Positions 22,014-37,000 of a stretch of DNA of 64,000 nt are shown piece by piece. Made by a program: the position numbers and the translations under genes. The notes under the pieces were generated by a model. It saw only the letters and a program-made list of their open reading frames with translations. It ran no database searches and was not told where the DNA came from. Source of the DNA: Apostichopus japonicus (lineage: Eukaryota > Echinodermata > Holothuroidea > Aspidochirotida > Stichopodidae); the NCBI RefSeq assembly GCF_037975245.1, contig NC_092574.1:27076713-27140712 (forward strand), in the 5' to 3' direction. Position 1 is the first letter of the stretch. Each line of letters starts with the position of its first letter.

Positions 22014-25000
22014 ATATATATATATACATATACATTTCTCCTCTTATAGGCTGCCCGAATTTTTCAGGACTTTTGCCCGAAATTCTTGTCCTCTGGAAAT
22101 TTGGGGGGGGGGGCAGTTTGCCCCCCTTGTACGCCTATGAACAAACCCATCCTAACACACACACCATGTCAAAGGTTCAGTTTGAAAAAGAAGAAAAATT
22201 TAGAAATAGAAAGAATCAAAAGTCATACTTATTTTTCCAAGACAATCCCTACAAAATTTGAGTAAGTAACATTAAACGAGGAGTGTAATTCATTGAATAA
22301 CAAGAAAAGTAAGAAAGAAAGAAAAAAAAAGCAGCCCATCTGCAAGCCCGCAGAAGTACTTGTAATCTGTTTAACCAAAGGATCAATCCTTGCAGGCTGC
22401 ACATCTTATCTTCATTGCAAATGATGACAACGTACTGTATTAGCAGTAGCAAAGCTAAGAAATTATGGACAACTGCTTTTATAACCCACCTGGGTACCCT
22501 TTCAAAATATCTCCTGACACAGCAATCCATACTTTTCTGATAAAACTTCCTGAATTTAGAGACAAAAACATATTGCACAAAATCCCCCATTGCTTTTCTA
22601 AATTAGTAATATGTAAGCTAATCTTTCCAGAGCTTTTGATCCCTTATTGGTGAATGCCATTGACTTGAGCCAGACAATACTTTAAGGAAGCAACTTGACA
22701 ATTTTCCCATCAATTTTGATTCTATACTTCCCCAAAGATTGTCATTAGCATATTATCAAACATAATAAATATATAGGACAGTGGCATATTACCAAACATA
22801 ATAGATATGGTGGGCATTTTTCAAATGTAATACTAATTTATGTTGTATACATATAGTCTCTTTGCCAATTTATCTGAACAGAAATCAAGATAAAACTTAC
22901 CTGCAAAGTTTTAGACTTGTTATCTAAAATGAAGCTGTAATTGTTTTATTCTTGAAACAAACAAATACACATCAATTAACTACATATGACATGCATTGCA
23001 TAATTTACTCTGGACCGCATATATGTATTTTGTTGTGTTCTTCCTTTTAACAAATCCTTATTCTGCTGTTAAGGGTCTTTCATTGGCATAAATGGTCTAT
23101 CACAGCTTTAACTATTAAGCCTTTGTTGACAGTTAATAACAGTTTGGTGGAAACATTATATATGGTATTCAAGGAAACCCTAATTGGCATGCAGCGTAAT
23201 GCAGCTGCATACTGTCTGAGCATTTATCAACACTTTTGATGATCAACTTAACAATTTACTGTACATGATGAAAAAAGGCAAAGGAAACAAAAACCTAAAT
23301 TATGAGGACTACTAAACTCAAATCTGTAATGAACATTTATTATTTTATTTGTAATATATATATATTTTAGCTACGTAGTATCCTAAATGGAACTAGACAT
23401 CAATCATCATCATGTATAAGTGATATATATAATGTGTTTTTTATCTTAATAATATAAAGCATCTTTGAAATGAGTGTCAAATATAAGTATTCTAAAGTGA
23501 AATGCCAAACATTTGACCGCTGTACCTCATATAGTTTTGTTCTTAAACATGTAATACTTGGAAAGGTATAAAAATAAATTCAATTTGCAGCTGCTTTTCC
23601 TTCCACTCCTAACAACACCTTAAATATATCTGTCAAGCCCTTTTCTTCTAAACACCTTTGTAGCATTCCCAAGTCCATATGGTATTCTCTTCCAGTGCCA
23701 GAGCCATGCGCATTGAAGTTAAGCTCCTCAAATTTGTCAAAGCATGGTCCTTTTCGCCTTTCCTTTAAATCTTGAGGTTTCCAATTCTTATCAGGGAATG
23801 GATAATCCTCTCTGTGTTTACAAGATATTTTCTTCCAGGTAAGCCTGCGCAGACGGTTCCAATAAGCCTCGGCATCTGATGTTGTTCCTTCCACACAGAT
23901 AATGCCAGGCTTTCCTGGAAGGCTGAATCCAGTTAGTTTCATTTCACTTGCCCAATCAAGAATATCTCTTCTTTTGTACTTACTATAAATATGATGACTA
24001 AGTATCCATAATCTAGTAAATTTATCATTTTTCATTTCCTCTTTAACATCATCTTGGATGACTGGTGGCTCCTCTTTAATATCTTTGTATTGGCTTATAT
24101 TTTCTTGAACCCATTGTAGTGCATTCAAGATGCAAACTTCGTTTCTCTCTGTCTGCAATATGAACTCCTCCAAGTCCTCATTAAGGCGCCTTTGACTGCT
24201 ACGGTGTAAAGTGTCAACCCTGATAAAAATATCAGGGATTTCTTCTGGGTATTTCAATGGCAAGTCGCATGTGGCTGTAAATTTTACCTAGAGGTGTACA
24301 GTAGACAATAATACGAGTCAATTAAATACTTGCAGATTCCTTCAAGGAAATCTTGAGTCCCAAATAGCAATAAAATGTAAATGATTATGATGGTGTATTT
24401 AAATCAAAGCTTTGGTACTAAGGTTTAAAGTCAGGTGATTATTTTAGGCAGAATTGTTGTGTTGATATATCATAGTTCAATCACGCTACTGTAGTTAAAC
24501 TTGGTATTTGAGTATTCTCTTTGCAGAATTGCTTAACATTGTCAAGATCTTTTAAAATAAAGGCAAATAGTGATGTCACTGTCTGCTTAGAAGACCAGAA
24601 CCAGGCTACTGTGATGTGCTTACCTTGCTTTATATAGAATAAACCTCTCCAAACTGTGTTTTTACTAATTTCTGCTTCTTGAAGTATAAATATTGAACAA
24701 TTACATAGCATCTAGATGCAATTAACCAGATTTGAGCATATTTGTGTTTGCCCTCTAGACATGATCATTTTGCCAGGAGATTAGCAAATGAAACTTTTAT
24801 ATTTATTGTAGCTATGGAATAGTCTGAGTCATTCTTCAAAGTGTATGGTTGTTGGGTCCCTGATAAAGGACATGCCAGGTTCAGAGGGTTATACAGTAGT
24901 TGGTGTCAGAGGTTAGAAAGATGTGACACTGATAGCTTCCAGTGCCATTCCGCCATAGGTACATACTGCCATACCTTTCCACCATAGGTTTTGATCCTTT

Positions 25001-28000
25001 CTGCCATGGCGGAAAGTTTCGAAACCTATGGCGGAAAGGTACAATTTAGGAATGGTTTTTTCACAGGAATCGGTGAAACTTGCTTTGATTCGGGTGAAAG
25101 GATTTGAGGTACAGTACACTGTCTTCAAATGTGATGGTTCGTTGGATAGACTGCATTGTAGTTAAGACAAGATTGGGGAATAGATGTAGTCTTTAATGTA
25201 CATGTTGATTGAATAGTTTTAATTGTAAGTTTGCCATCTTGAGTCAATACACTGTCTTCAAATATGTACTTATTGGTTGAATAAATCGAATTAATTTAGG
25301 CTGATTGTTAAATGTTTATTAAAAAGACCGATTCTGATTGTCGATTTAAATGACTGATTTAGTGGATTTGCGGGCCTATAGGTAGTGTGAAGCCAAGAAA
25401 TATACAGTGCATATAGGCCTACTGTGCAACCACAATAAATGTGCTCTTTCCACCATACAAAGTGCTTTACCGCCCTCAGATTAACAGTGGAAACAATACA
25501 TTTTCTATGGCAGAATGTACCGATGGAGGAATGACACAGCCCCAACACTGAACTGATATATTCCTTTCTACAAGTGTGAGCCTGTCCAGTGCTAGAGAGC
25601 ATGAAGACATAAACATTAGCATATTTAACATAATAACAACATCATTTGAAACAAATGTTGCAAATGAGCAACAATATGAACATTCCTGCAGTAATTTGCA
25701 CTGAGCCTAACAATTAGATAAAACTGGTGAATGTTAAAGTTCAATGTGCAAGAAAAAACTGAGTATATTTTTGTATAGTCGAGGTCGTTTCCTCTTAGTT
25801 AGTTGTTCATACCTCTAAAGATGACACATTGACGACGAAAGAAAGCTTCCTGAGTATAACACTACTGTCGCCACTGGCTGCCACGAAGTCTCGCGCATCT
25901 GATATAATTGTACGGTCGGTAACGATCAGTTCACCTGAGCCCGGATAAATACTGCGCAACATTTCAAGTTCTTCCAGCTGCTTTGAAAGGTTTTCAGCTT
26001 GCTTAAGTTGTTGCTCCATATTTTTGTTATCCTTAAGTATTGAAACTTGGGGAAAGAGGACAAATGTGTTTTATCTGTAAACTAACAACACTAGAACAGT
26101 TCTACAAGACTATAAGTAATATTTGAATCGCGGAAGTTCAGAAAATGAGCCTTCGGGATGCCTCAGGAATATGGGGGTAGCACACACTTAGAAACTTCAC
26201 CATCAATAGAATGTGGAAGAACAATAATGGGGACTTTCTGCAAAGATAGTGGAGGGTTACTCCGAAGTAGAAGCAGGATTTATTTGAATTATACACTATA
26301 TAGGTCTACAGTGGTTAGCAATTTATGTGATATATTCAAAGTTCTATTGTAGTATGACACACTTTACTTAGGCCTACAATAATACATCCTACAGTAGGCC
26401 AAGGCCCAACTAATTTAGGCCTAGGCCTAGGTTAAGCGAGCTGGTTTCTCATATTGGTCTAGGCATAGGACTGGAGGACTATGAAAGTCCTACTAGGCAG
26501 TCTGTGGAATATAACTATGCAAAGAGATTGTGGCTTTTCAGGTGAACGTTGTAGCCTATAGACTCAGTTAGGCCTACTAGAAGTTAGAACTACCTATATT
26601 AGTTTGCAGTTGATTAATATGCCACTTGCCAGTCAGAGTACACAACTTTATCACTTGGTGATGAGGGTTCAATACAATCCATAATCAGTGCTTTGTTGAA
26701 AGAATTACTATTGTGGAAGATCTTTGCTTCAAATGAAGAACACCTTTAGTTCAAGAATGTAATGTGACTATGATCATGCTGGCAATTGGCACTTTAAAGC
26801 CAAATATTGAAATTGTGTACTACTCTGATTGGCGATTTAACTGCTGGATGCACAGTGGGGTAATGCAATTCCTGTCCAGGCTGGCAAATAGCTAATATGA
26901 TTGTTAATATCCCTTATAGTGGGTCTTAGAGTTGCTGTGTAGCCTCACAACATAAATTATGACTTACCCTCACACGTACCCAATTTCCCAGAACTCTCTT
27001 CAGCTCTTGAGGCAGGACTTTGCAATTGAGCTCAGCTCCCAATGTTATTTGCTTGCATTTAAATTCTAATTTCTTCTGCATTGAGATATTTTACTTTTCA
27101 AATTTTTACTGGGACCTTTGCAAATATCCAGATATATTTATTTGGGGGGTGGGGATGGGGGGGGGCATAATGGTATGAAATGCTCTTGCCATTGTGATCA
27201 CATGTATTTTTGTGAAAGACAGGTTAGCAGGTCTGTAAAGTGGCCGTCCAAAGATTGCTAACCAAAATAAATAACCGCAAATAGCTAAGTGCCACTTACT
27301 GCAATTCATACGTAATTTCAACTGTGTGACTTGTGTAAATTCAGGAATTTCTGTAAGGTTTCTGTGTAACATGGACAATTTTGTGGATGGCTTTGAGCTC
27401 TTGACCATCAAGGTACACAAGTTTTTGCAAGAACACAAATTCCATACCATTTAAATTGAATAAGACTTATCCTTTTTCTGTAATTTACAGGAACTATTTC
27501 TTATTTGATGTAGGAAATATCTCAAGCAAAAGCAAATCACAAAAGAAGGAGAAATTACCAGAGTATCAGTCAGATAGCTGCAGACAAAAAATCAATCAAG
27601 TGACTGACTGAAAGAGGAACACATTTTTAATTATTAGTTTGTAATTTGCATTCAATTTTTACAGAGTTTTCTCAAGAGTGCAACATTTGAAGTTGATATG
27701 TTTTGTACCACATGGGTGTAATGGCATACTGCAGATGCACAGTAAAACATTTGTTAACATCCAAAACTACTTAAGTATGAATTTCTCAAATTAGTCGTAT
27801 AGTCCATGAGGACATTCTTTACAATCACATTATTAATATATCCACAGGAATTAGACATTGACAAGAACCAAGCCATTTCAAATGAAAGTTTGTATGGATA
27901 CAAATGGAATCAAATTGAGCTACAGTATTGCTTTATACTTTCTTTAGTAGTAACCAGTTCTGGACATGATGTGTTTAGTATAAATCACAGATGTTAGGCA

Positions 28001-31000
28001 TTTTATCTAAATTACATTATTCTCTTTGTCTTTCATCATCAGATCATTTTAAATTTCATGATGTGCATGCATTTGCATCATTGGGGTTGCCTTTCTTCAA
28101 ACATGTGGAAGTTGCTACCTACGAGGACTACCTCCTGGTTTCTGTCGTCACTGGGGATTCCTTTAGAGAACAAAACAAGACTGTTATCTTCAAAGTGTAT
28201 CAGGCAAGTAACCAAGTACTGTATCTATTTGACCAAGATAGAGATCCTTTTAACAGAATTGTTGCTACCAGCCGTTTATGAAGACCTAAACTTGAAGAAA
28301 ATTAGCAACTGACCTGCAATGAGATTTCCAGAAAGATTATCAATTTACTGTCTGGCCGACCTAACATCTCACCAAATATCCTGGAGACAAACTGCTAATT
28401 TAAAAAAAATCAGCCCCTTCAGAGCTACATCTATACTGTGGGGTATAGACACAATGAAAACATGTAGGAATACTAGGGAAAATATCCATTGAACACATTT
28501 GATGAAAATACATTTCAGACTTTGGTTCTAAATTTTTATGAAAGCCAGATGCAGGTTAAAAGAAAATGCTGCAAGGTCCCTGCATGCACACATCATCAAG
28601 CCAATAATGTAATGCATTTAGCCTAATGTATATCTTTTCTATATTCTGTACATGTTGGACATAATTCTCAAAGTTGCTGCAATGGTAGAGTGAATGGGAT
28701 ATTGTTTGTTTACATTCATTATAACATCTAAATTAGATATACAAAGTCTATGAAGATAGAATTTGTACACAACTTTGCATTTTCAAGTCAAATGGCTCTG
28801 TATGTACAAACTACCCTAGCACAATCATTCTGATCCATGCTGTGTTAGTATGTGACGACTGTCCATTAGAAGATATGCCCGTGTCTGTGGTACTTGCAAG
28901 AAATGTCTCAAATCCAATGGAAACTTTGATAAAGTAAGTCCTCCCCTCCCTCCATGTTAGCATAAATATCTTAAACTCTTCTGGTTTATTGTACTCTCCA
29001 TTCACAGAATGCAACCGTGGAATACTTACAGTTGATAGAATCTGATAATCTTGCTATTCACATGACAGCTATCTTCCAGGATGGAGATATCAAGTTGGCC
29101 TTAGCGGGTAAGGTCATATAAGTAAATAGAAACAGAAAACGGAGGAAATTATATACATGTTTCTTATCTTCATTGCTGCATAAAACATGGATCCCTTCTC
29201 TGTAGCTTTCTGAGTGGTTACAAACGCGTGATACAGTACTTGTTAATGTGGTGTGCCGGATATTGCAGAACCTTCTAATGGAACCTCTTCTAGCAAATAA
29301 ATAATGAGATGGGAAGGAGGTATTACGGGTGGGGTAGGGGGGGGGAGGTGTGTTAATGATTTGAGGTGTTGCTTAATTGCCTTGAATAACCATATCTTCC
29401 ATACACATCTCGCATTTGTTCTGTTAACAGGTTTCCGATTGACAAAAGTATGATTTATGGTTCATTTTTATCATTTGCAGTTCGTAGGAGTAAGTTTATT
29501 TGAAACAAAGCTGAGTAATATAATGTTGAAAACTACTACCAAACTATTGCTAGAATTAAATTGATTTAGCTTTAAACCTACTCCACAGGGGAAACTGCAG
29601 TCAACATTTATAAATACAGCTCTGCAGACAGTCAGTTTTATCAAATCCAAACAATAGAGGCCGGCTATGCTTTCATTGTTGAGAAATTAATAATAGAAGG
29701 ACAGACTTATATGATCATTGGATTTAGCGGATCGGACAACACAACGTCAGGAGCAGATTCCAGCTTAGCTGTTTATAAATGGGAAGGTTTGGAACATTTT
29801 CTCTTCTTTGTGGGAACTATTGTTTAATAAATAATTACAGAGTAATGTGATGCTGTGCATTCTGCCATTTTGGCTTATTTTGCACGTAACAACCATTCTG
29901 TGTATCATGTGTAACATCAGGTCAAGTCAAAACATTAATATAAAGCTTGCAGGTCGATGCATGGACCTTTCCTTTCATAACTGTATATCAGGATATAAAC
30001 TGGGGTTCATATTTGTTCTGATTGCCATGGCTACCTATTGGAAGGACAAATAGCATAACCATGGTCTCTCCCTATCTCTCAAATATCGTTGCTGTAGCAG
30101 AGCGAGCTATTGGAACATGCACAGGTAGCATATACTGTTGCTTGCCTTCTCACTTGTAGCTTCATATTTGCATCAAAGTGTGATTTATGTACAGTTTTGA
30201 CAATGGTGGCTCTCTCCCAAAGATTTGGAGTATGTTTAATTGAAGCTGACATGAAAGTGGCCATTTAACATGTGCTTTGATACTAAAAGTTTTGATATCT
30301 TTAACATTTGACACCAATGTTGCCCGCATGGAAACATGCTCTCATGCTTATCCTTCCAGTGTTATGCTTCAACATGATTATAAGTATTAATTAATGTTTA
30401 ATGGAAATATGTCTGTTATGATAGGAATGCTTTGAAATCTTCTAACAATGTTTGCTTCATGAAGACATACACAGCGTGACACTTATTTGATTTGTTTATA
30501 ATACTTTTTGCGCCAGTATGTTATTTATTATCCTTTAACATTTCTACATACACAGGTGCACACTTTGACAACTCCTTTGAATGTTCAGTGCCCTACTTGA
30601 CGGACATTTGCCCTTTTGAAGTCCATGGCCATTACTTCTTGGCGGTATCTGTTTGTGAGCCTCACAATGATATTTACCCAGACCAGTCATATATCATGAG
30701 GTACAATCTACATACTGAGGCATTTCTCATTGACCAGTATATCTACACTCATGGAGCCAAGGACTGGGAATTCTTTGTCATTTCAGAGGACAAGGACCAG
30801 GAAAACTTCTTGGTTTTAGCAAGCAATGAAAAGGATGGTAATTATGATCCTAACTTGAATCTTGTTCCCCTAGCATCTAGTCTGTAGGTGCTATGAGCCA
30901 ACTATCAATGAAAAAGATGGTAATTATGATCCTAACTTGAATCTTGTACCCCTAGCACCTATAGTCTGCAGTTGTTATGATCCAACTAGCTATGAAAAAG

Positions 31001-34000
31001 ATGGTAATTATGATCCTAACTTGAATCTTGTACCTCTCCCTTACCGAAATCCCAGATCTGGGCCAGATATAAAAATCCAGATCTGGTCCAGATCTGGAAT
31101 TTCAATCTGGGCCAGATTTGCCCCAGAGCTGGAATTTATATCTGGCCAGATAAAAAATTGGGCAGATATAACTTGATATAAAATGAAGTTTTATATGGCC
31201 CATATAAAATTTGATCTGGTTAAATTTTATTGCTTCATATCTGGGCCAGATAAAACTTTATCTGGGTGATATAAAGAAAATTTAGTTAAAATTTTATATG
31301 GCCCATATAAAATTTGATCTGGTTCAATTTTATTGCATCCATATCTGGGCCAGATAAAATTTTATCTGGTTGATATAAAGAAAATCCAGATAAACTTTTA
31401 TATGGCCCATATAAAATTTGATCTGGTTAAATTCTATTGCATCCATATCTGGGCCAGATAAAACTTTATCTGGTTGATGTAAAGAAAATCCAGATAAACT
31501 TTTATATGGCCGATATAAAAAAAAATATATATCTGGCTAAAATGTCAATCAAATAGGAAATAAGTGGCCAAAACTGGACTAGCATTGAGAGTAACTTTCC
31601 AGTGTGATCAGTTATCTCAATTCTGGTACAGAACCCATACAGAGAGCAAGACACACAAAATAAAAACACAGAACTCAACTGGATTGGAACATAGTGGAAA
31701 TATGTTATGTGCATGCACATTACACATTTTTACTATACCTTACCAAAACATTTGCAAACTGATGTTGAATACATGAACATTCAAATTTTTTCGCCCAGGA
31801 AAATCATATTACTTAAATAAACTGGCATCGCGCGGTACGTACTAGTACACTTAAAAATAATAATTGAAGGTTGAGTTCTTTATTCTTCTGTGGTCCTGTA
31901 GATGTTGATAATAAATTGCGTTGTGCTATTCCTTTATTTAATATATTTGCTTTAATAAATAAGTTTCAGGAGGGCGATATATGTTCTATTCAGTATCGAA
32001 GTTCAGTCCCAAATATGTTGTTGCCATCCGTTCCAAAAAATTCTTCCTTACTTCTGACTGTTAAGTTCACTATAGAAAGCTTTGCCAATGTCCTGACATC
32101 AATAGGTTATTATTTACGAATCTCCATCACCTTTTCTTAATGTACCAATCCTTTCTATTAAACTTCCTTCTGCTCTCTACTCCTACCATGTGGACACTAG
32201 TGTACACATAGCTCCCTTTCCTATATCACTCCTAGAGTATCAAAACATATATGTCCATTGTTCAAAAGCGGCCTTCACACTAAATAAACTTCTGAGTCAT
32301 CCTGTTTCTAGCTAAGACCCTGTGGTTGCCTAGCAACCCAGATAGAGATAGTTATCTCCCCCCCCCCCCTTTGACTTAGTGTGCACTGTAAGTGATTTAC
32401 TATTGAAATATATATGCATAGTGCAGTAGCCTACCACAATATAGTGCAATGTAAATCTCTATGAAAATACACTATGTAAGAGCAAACAGTCTTAAAGTTT
32501 TATCTGTCAATATAAAGTCAGGTATAACTGGATATACATGATGTATATCCAGTTATACTGACTGACTGTTTTATTGACAGATAAAACTTTATCTGCATAT
32601 CTGGATTGACTCTATATCCAGTTATATATGTCTTTGTTTTGAACAAATAAAACTTTATATACGTATCTGGATTGACTCTACATCAGTTTTATCTGGCTTT
32701 ATATGGCCAGATAAAACTATCTGCATATCTGGATTGACTCTATATCCAGTCATATCTGGCTTTATATGGCCAGATAAAACTTTATCTGCATATCTGGATT
32801 GACTCTATATCCAGTTATATCTGGCTTTATATGGCCAGATAAAACTTTATCTGCATATCTGGATTGACTCTTTATCCAGTTATATCTGGCTTTATATGGC
32901 CAGATAAAACTTTATCTGCATATCTGGATTGACTCTATATCCAGTTATATCTGGCTTTATATGGCCAGATAAAACTTTATCTGCATATCTGGATTGACTC
33001 TATATCCAGTTATATCTGGCTTTATATGGCCAGATAAAACTTTATCTGCATATCTGGATTGACTCTATATCCAGTTATATCTGGCTTTATATGGCCAGAT
33101 AAAACTTGATCTGGCCAGATTAAACCAGATATAAAGCCAGATCTGGCATTTCGGTAAGGGCTAGCACCTAGTCTGAAGTTATTATGAGCCAACTATCGAT
33201 ATTAAAGATGGTAATTATAATCCTAACTTGAATCTTGTACCCCTAGCATCTAGTCTGTAGGTGTTATGAGCCAACTATCAATGAAAAAGATGGTAATTAT
33301 GATCCTAACTTCAATCTTGTACCCATAGCACCTAGTCTGTAGGTGTTATGAGCCAACTATCAATGAAAAAGATGGTAATTATGATCCTAACTTCAATCTT
33401 GTACCCATAGCACCTAGTCTGTAGGTGTTATGAGCCAACTATCAATGAAAAAGATGGTAATTATGATCCTAACTTGAATCTTGTACCCCTAGCATCTAGT
33501 CTGTAGGTGTTATGAGCCACTAGTCAAAAGTCAAAAGTGGTATATGGTCAACAGTTGCCTATTAAGTGTGACTGACAGTGACTTTCTGCACCCTACTCAT
33601 TTCCTGATTAATTAAATCCAATGAACCAAGCATGTAGAGACATGGTGATATGAGTAGTTTACAATATAGGCATGTTTTATGCCTAAAGGATATAATATCT
33701 CTCTTCATTGTGTGTTGTGTTATAGGACTTCAGTCCTCCATGTAGAATTTAATAAATATTTACATTTTACGCTGATATTTCTTCTGCTACATTTTGTAGA
33801 ATCTGGCGTGGAGAGGAGCATCATTTACAAGTATATTTGGCATAAATTTGTGCCTTTCCAGTGTTTGGAGACATCTGGGGCAAAAAAGTGGCAGGCCATC
33901 ACCGTAGGCACTGATATTCTTATCGCTCTATCAGACAGCTCTGGTTTAGTGTTTTACCAATACGACGGCTGGCGATTCTCACAAATTACTTACAGCCGGC

Positions 34001-37000
34001 CACAGCCTATGCTCAATCAACCCTTGCAAAGCTTTGCTGCTGTGACAGTTAACACCACAGAATACATAGTGATCGCACCTGTTGGAATGCTCCCGAGCAC
34101 CTCAAACTACACCGTTTTCCAGCTGGAATTTCAACTGGCAAATGAGGTCGGAAGTTTCCAAGAGACTCTTGAAACCATCTGCAATGAGAATCGAGAAAAG
34201 TTAGAATCAGTGATAGCAAGGATAGCGAACATCACTAAGGAATTTCCTAATTTGGTTTACATCAACAGCAATGAGACTCAAGTTCTAACAGGAAATATAA
34301 CTTTTGCTGAGAATGTGGGTACGGCTGATGCTGACGTGAGAGGAAATGGTGAGTGCCCGATGTTAGAGAAACAGGAAACCAAGCCAGCTGTGCTTGCTAC
34401 ATAAATACTACATGAGTTCTGCCCCAAGCTTGGATGTGAGTTGGTAGCATAATATGTCAAAACCCTTGAAAAGCCTTTTGTTTCTTGAAACATAAATACC
34501 AGGTTTGGTATAGGAATGTAATTTTCTTTTTGAGGATAAGTGATAAAATATGATAAAAAAGAAGAAATTTTCAGAAAAAGTGCCTTCATTTACATCATTC
34601 ATTCTGCTGTTGCCAGAAGCATTACAAAATATCACAAATATCTTTGCTTTAGAAAATGCTATGAAGATGAGGTTTTCAGAAAATTTCAGCAGTTTTGCTA
34701 ATCAATCAAATTCAGGCACCAGAAAATCCTTTTAAGGTTATAATCTAAATTTACAATGCTGGCAGGAATCTGTCATTGTTTACAGTAAGTAACCCACATT
34801 CAGCTGATGTGGCCAGAAAATATGCTTCATACCAGTCTCAATTCTGACCAGTCCTCTGTACTTGGACTTGGTCAGGACTTTGGATGAGACTTAATTCATC
34901 CCTGCTTCATGCATTCATATACTCCATTAGATATAGTGACTTATTTAATTGTCATATTCCAGAGAATCTAGCAGTAAGTGCACGATAGTGTTATAGTCTA
35001 AAGGTTTTAGCAATGGAATGTAAACAGCTGTTGTGATGAAAGTAGTAAACGGAAGAAATTTGGATAAAAAAGAAGAAAGTATATATTTGTTAGTATTTTA
35101 GTACATTTATTCAGCTCTTTGCATTGATAGCAATAATTGAATTAATTTACAATGTTTATTCAACCTCTCAGCTTTTTTGTATTTAAATTACAGCTTCTTC
35201 AAACCATGGACATATCTTTAATGCCACTGAAGCACAGCAGTTTGAACGTATGAAAGATCAAGCAGACAGACAGATGGATGACATTAATTGGTTGAGAGAG
35301 AGGCTGAACAATACAATGAAAACTATTGGTGTTCAAACTGTTACAGGTGTGTACAGCAACATCTTTAAAGTAAATTTTGTAAAAACTGAATGAAAAAAGG
35401 TGAACAATGAACTGTATCATTCATTTGCAGTCAATATTTTTACCAGTCAACAGGAAGTAAAAGCTGACCATTGCTGGCCCAAGCTTTACTTTGTTTGGAA
35501 TTCCACTGAATCCAAGAAAATGTATCCTCCTCGTGTCATGGCCATAAACTTTTGGTCATGTTTAAAAGAAATCTTCAAAACAATTTTCCAACCGTACCTC
35601 ATATTCTTTTTCCCATTCTTTAGCTGAGAAATCTTTTAAAGATTTGAGCTCTCCCAGTTCCATAGATGGCTCTGTAGTTGCTGTTACCTCAGACTTCATG
35701 AACAAATACATCAACCTGACAGATGTTAATACAAATATTTTCCGGAAGGACAAAAACACCGTATGTAGTCTTACTGCAATGATTTTTTTTCTCAAGATCT
35801 GTTTTTTTAAAGCTTTGTCTGAAATGAAGTTATTTTGATATACACAATTCATATTGAAAGGGGAATTTCCATTGGCATGTAAGCTTGTGGCAGCAGCCAC
35901 AGTAGTGGTGTTAGCAGCCACAGTATCAGTATCAGCAGTGGCAGTGGTGGCAGCAAGTGGCAGTGGTGGCATCTAGGGGTAATGGATACTGCTGTAGGAG
36001 TGTTCCTGTGCAATACCTTCATGAGAAAACTGCTTGTTCCTTCATAAATGCTAAAGATTGTGGGATGAATTTTAAATGACTTAGTTGAAAATGATTTTCA
36101 AAGTAAATATTTGTGAAATTCATTTAACTATTGTGACTCATCTATGGAAGTGAGTGATTCTCCTTTAGATTAAGCACTGATCCCTATCACCTCATTCTAG
36201 TTCACATCATTGAGAGTGATGATACAAGGCATAGTTAAAGCATCATATGGAATGTATATAGCTTCCTGCAGACTGTTGAAGTCTCTCTTGAGAGTGATGA
36301 TACAAGGCATAGTTAAAGCATCATGTGGAATGTATATAGCTTCCTGCACACTGTTGAAGTCTCTCTTGAGAGTGATGATACTAGGCATAGTTAAAGCATC
36401 ATGTGGAATGTATATAGCTTCCTGCAGACTGTTGAAGTATCTCTTGAGAGTGATGATTCAAGGCATAGTTTAAGCATCATATGGAATGTATATAGCTTCC
36501 TGCACACTGTTGAAGTCTCTCTTGAGAGTGATGATACTAGGCATAGTTAAAGCATCATTTGGAATGTATATAGCTTCCTGCACACTGTTGAAGTCTCTCT
36601 TGAGAGTGATGATACTAGGCATAGTTAAAGCATCATGTGGAATGTATATAGCTTCCTGCACACTGTTGAAGTATCTCTTGAGAGTGATGATACAAGGCAT
36701 AGTTTAAGCATCATATGGAATGTATATAGCTTCCTGCACACTGTTGAAGTCTCTCTTGAGAGTGATGATACTAGGCATAGTTAAAGCATCATGTGGAATG
36801 TATATAGCTTCCTGCAGACTGTTGAAGTCTCTCTTGAGAGTGATGATACAAGGCACAGTTTAAGCATGATATGGAATGTATATCTACCTACAGACTGTTG
36901 AAGTTTCTCTTGCTATCGATGGATCAGTCATACTGGAGGGAGACCTTGATGTCAAAGGTGACATTGATGAAATCTCGACTGATAATATCGTCACCCTGGC

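Noticed and set aside
22249-22590. 113-codon minus-strand frame with hydrophobic stretches
   Set aside because: Contains poly-A derived F runs, no splice context and no family resemblance.
31871-32140. 89-codon frame inside the CCCTTACCG element
   Set aside because: No resemblance to a transposase, and it uses AT-rich low-complexity codons.
36197-36707. Repeated 26-residue frames on both strands
   Set aside because: The 78-bp unit is divisible by three, so frames stay open. The frame differs from that of the real exon 10.
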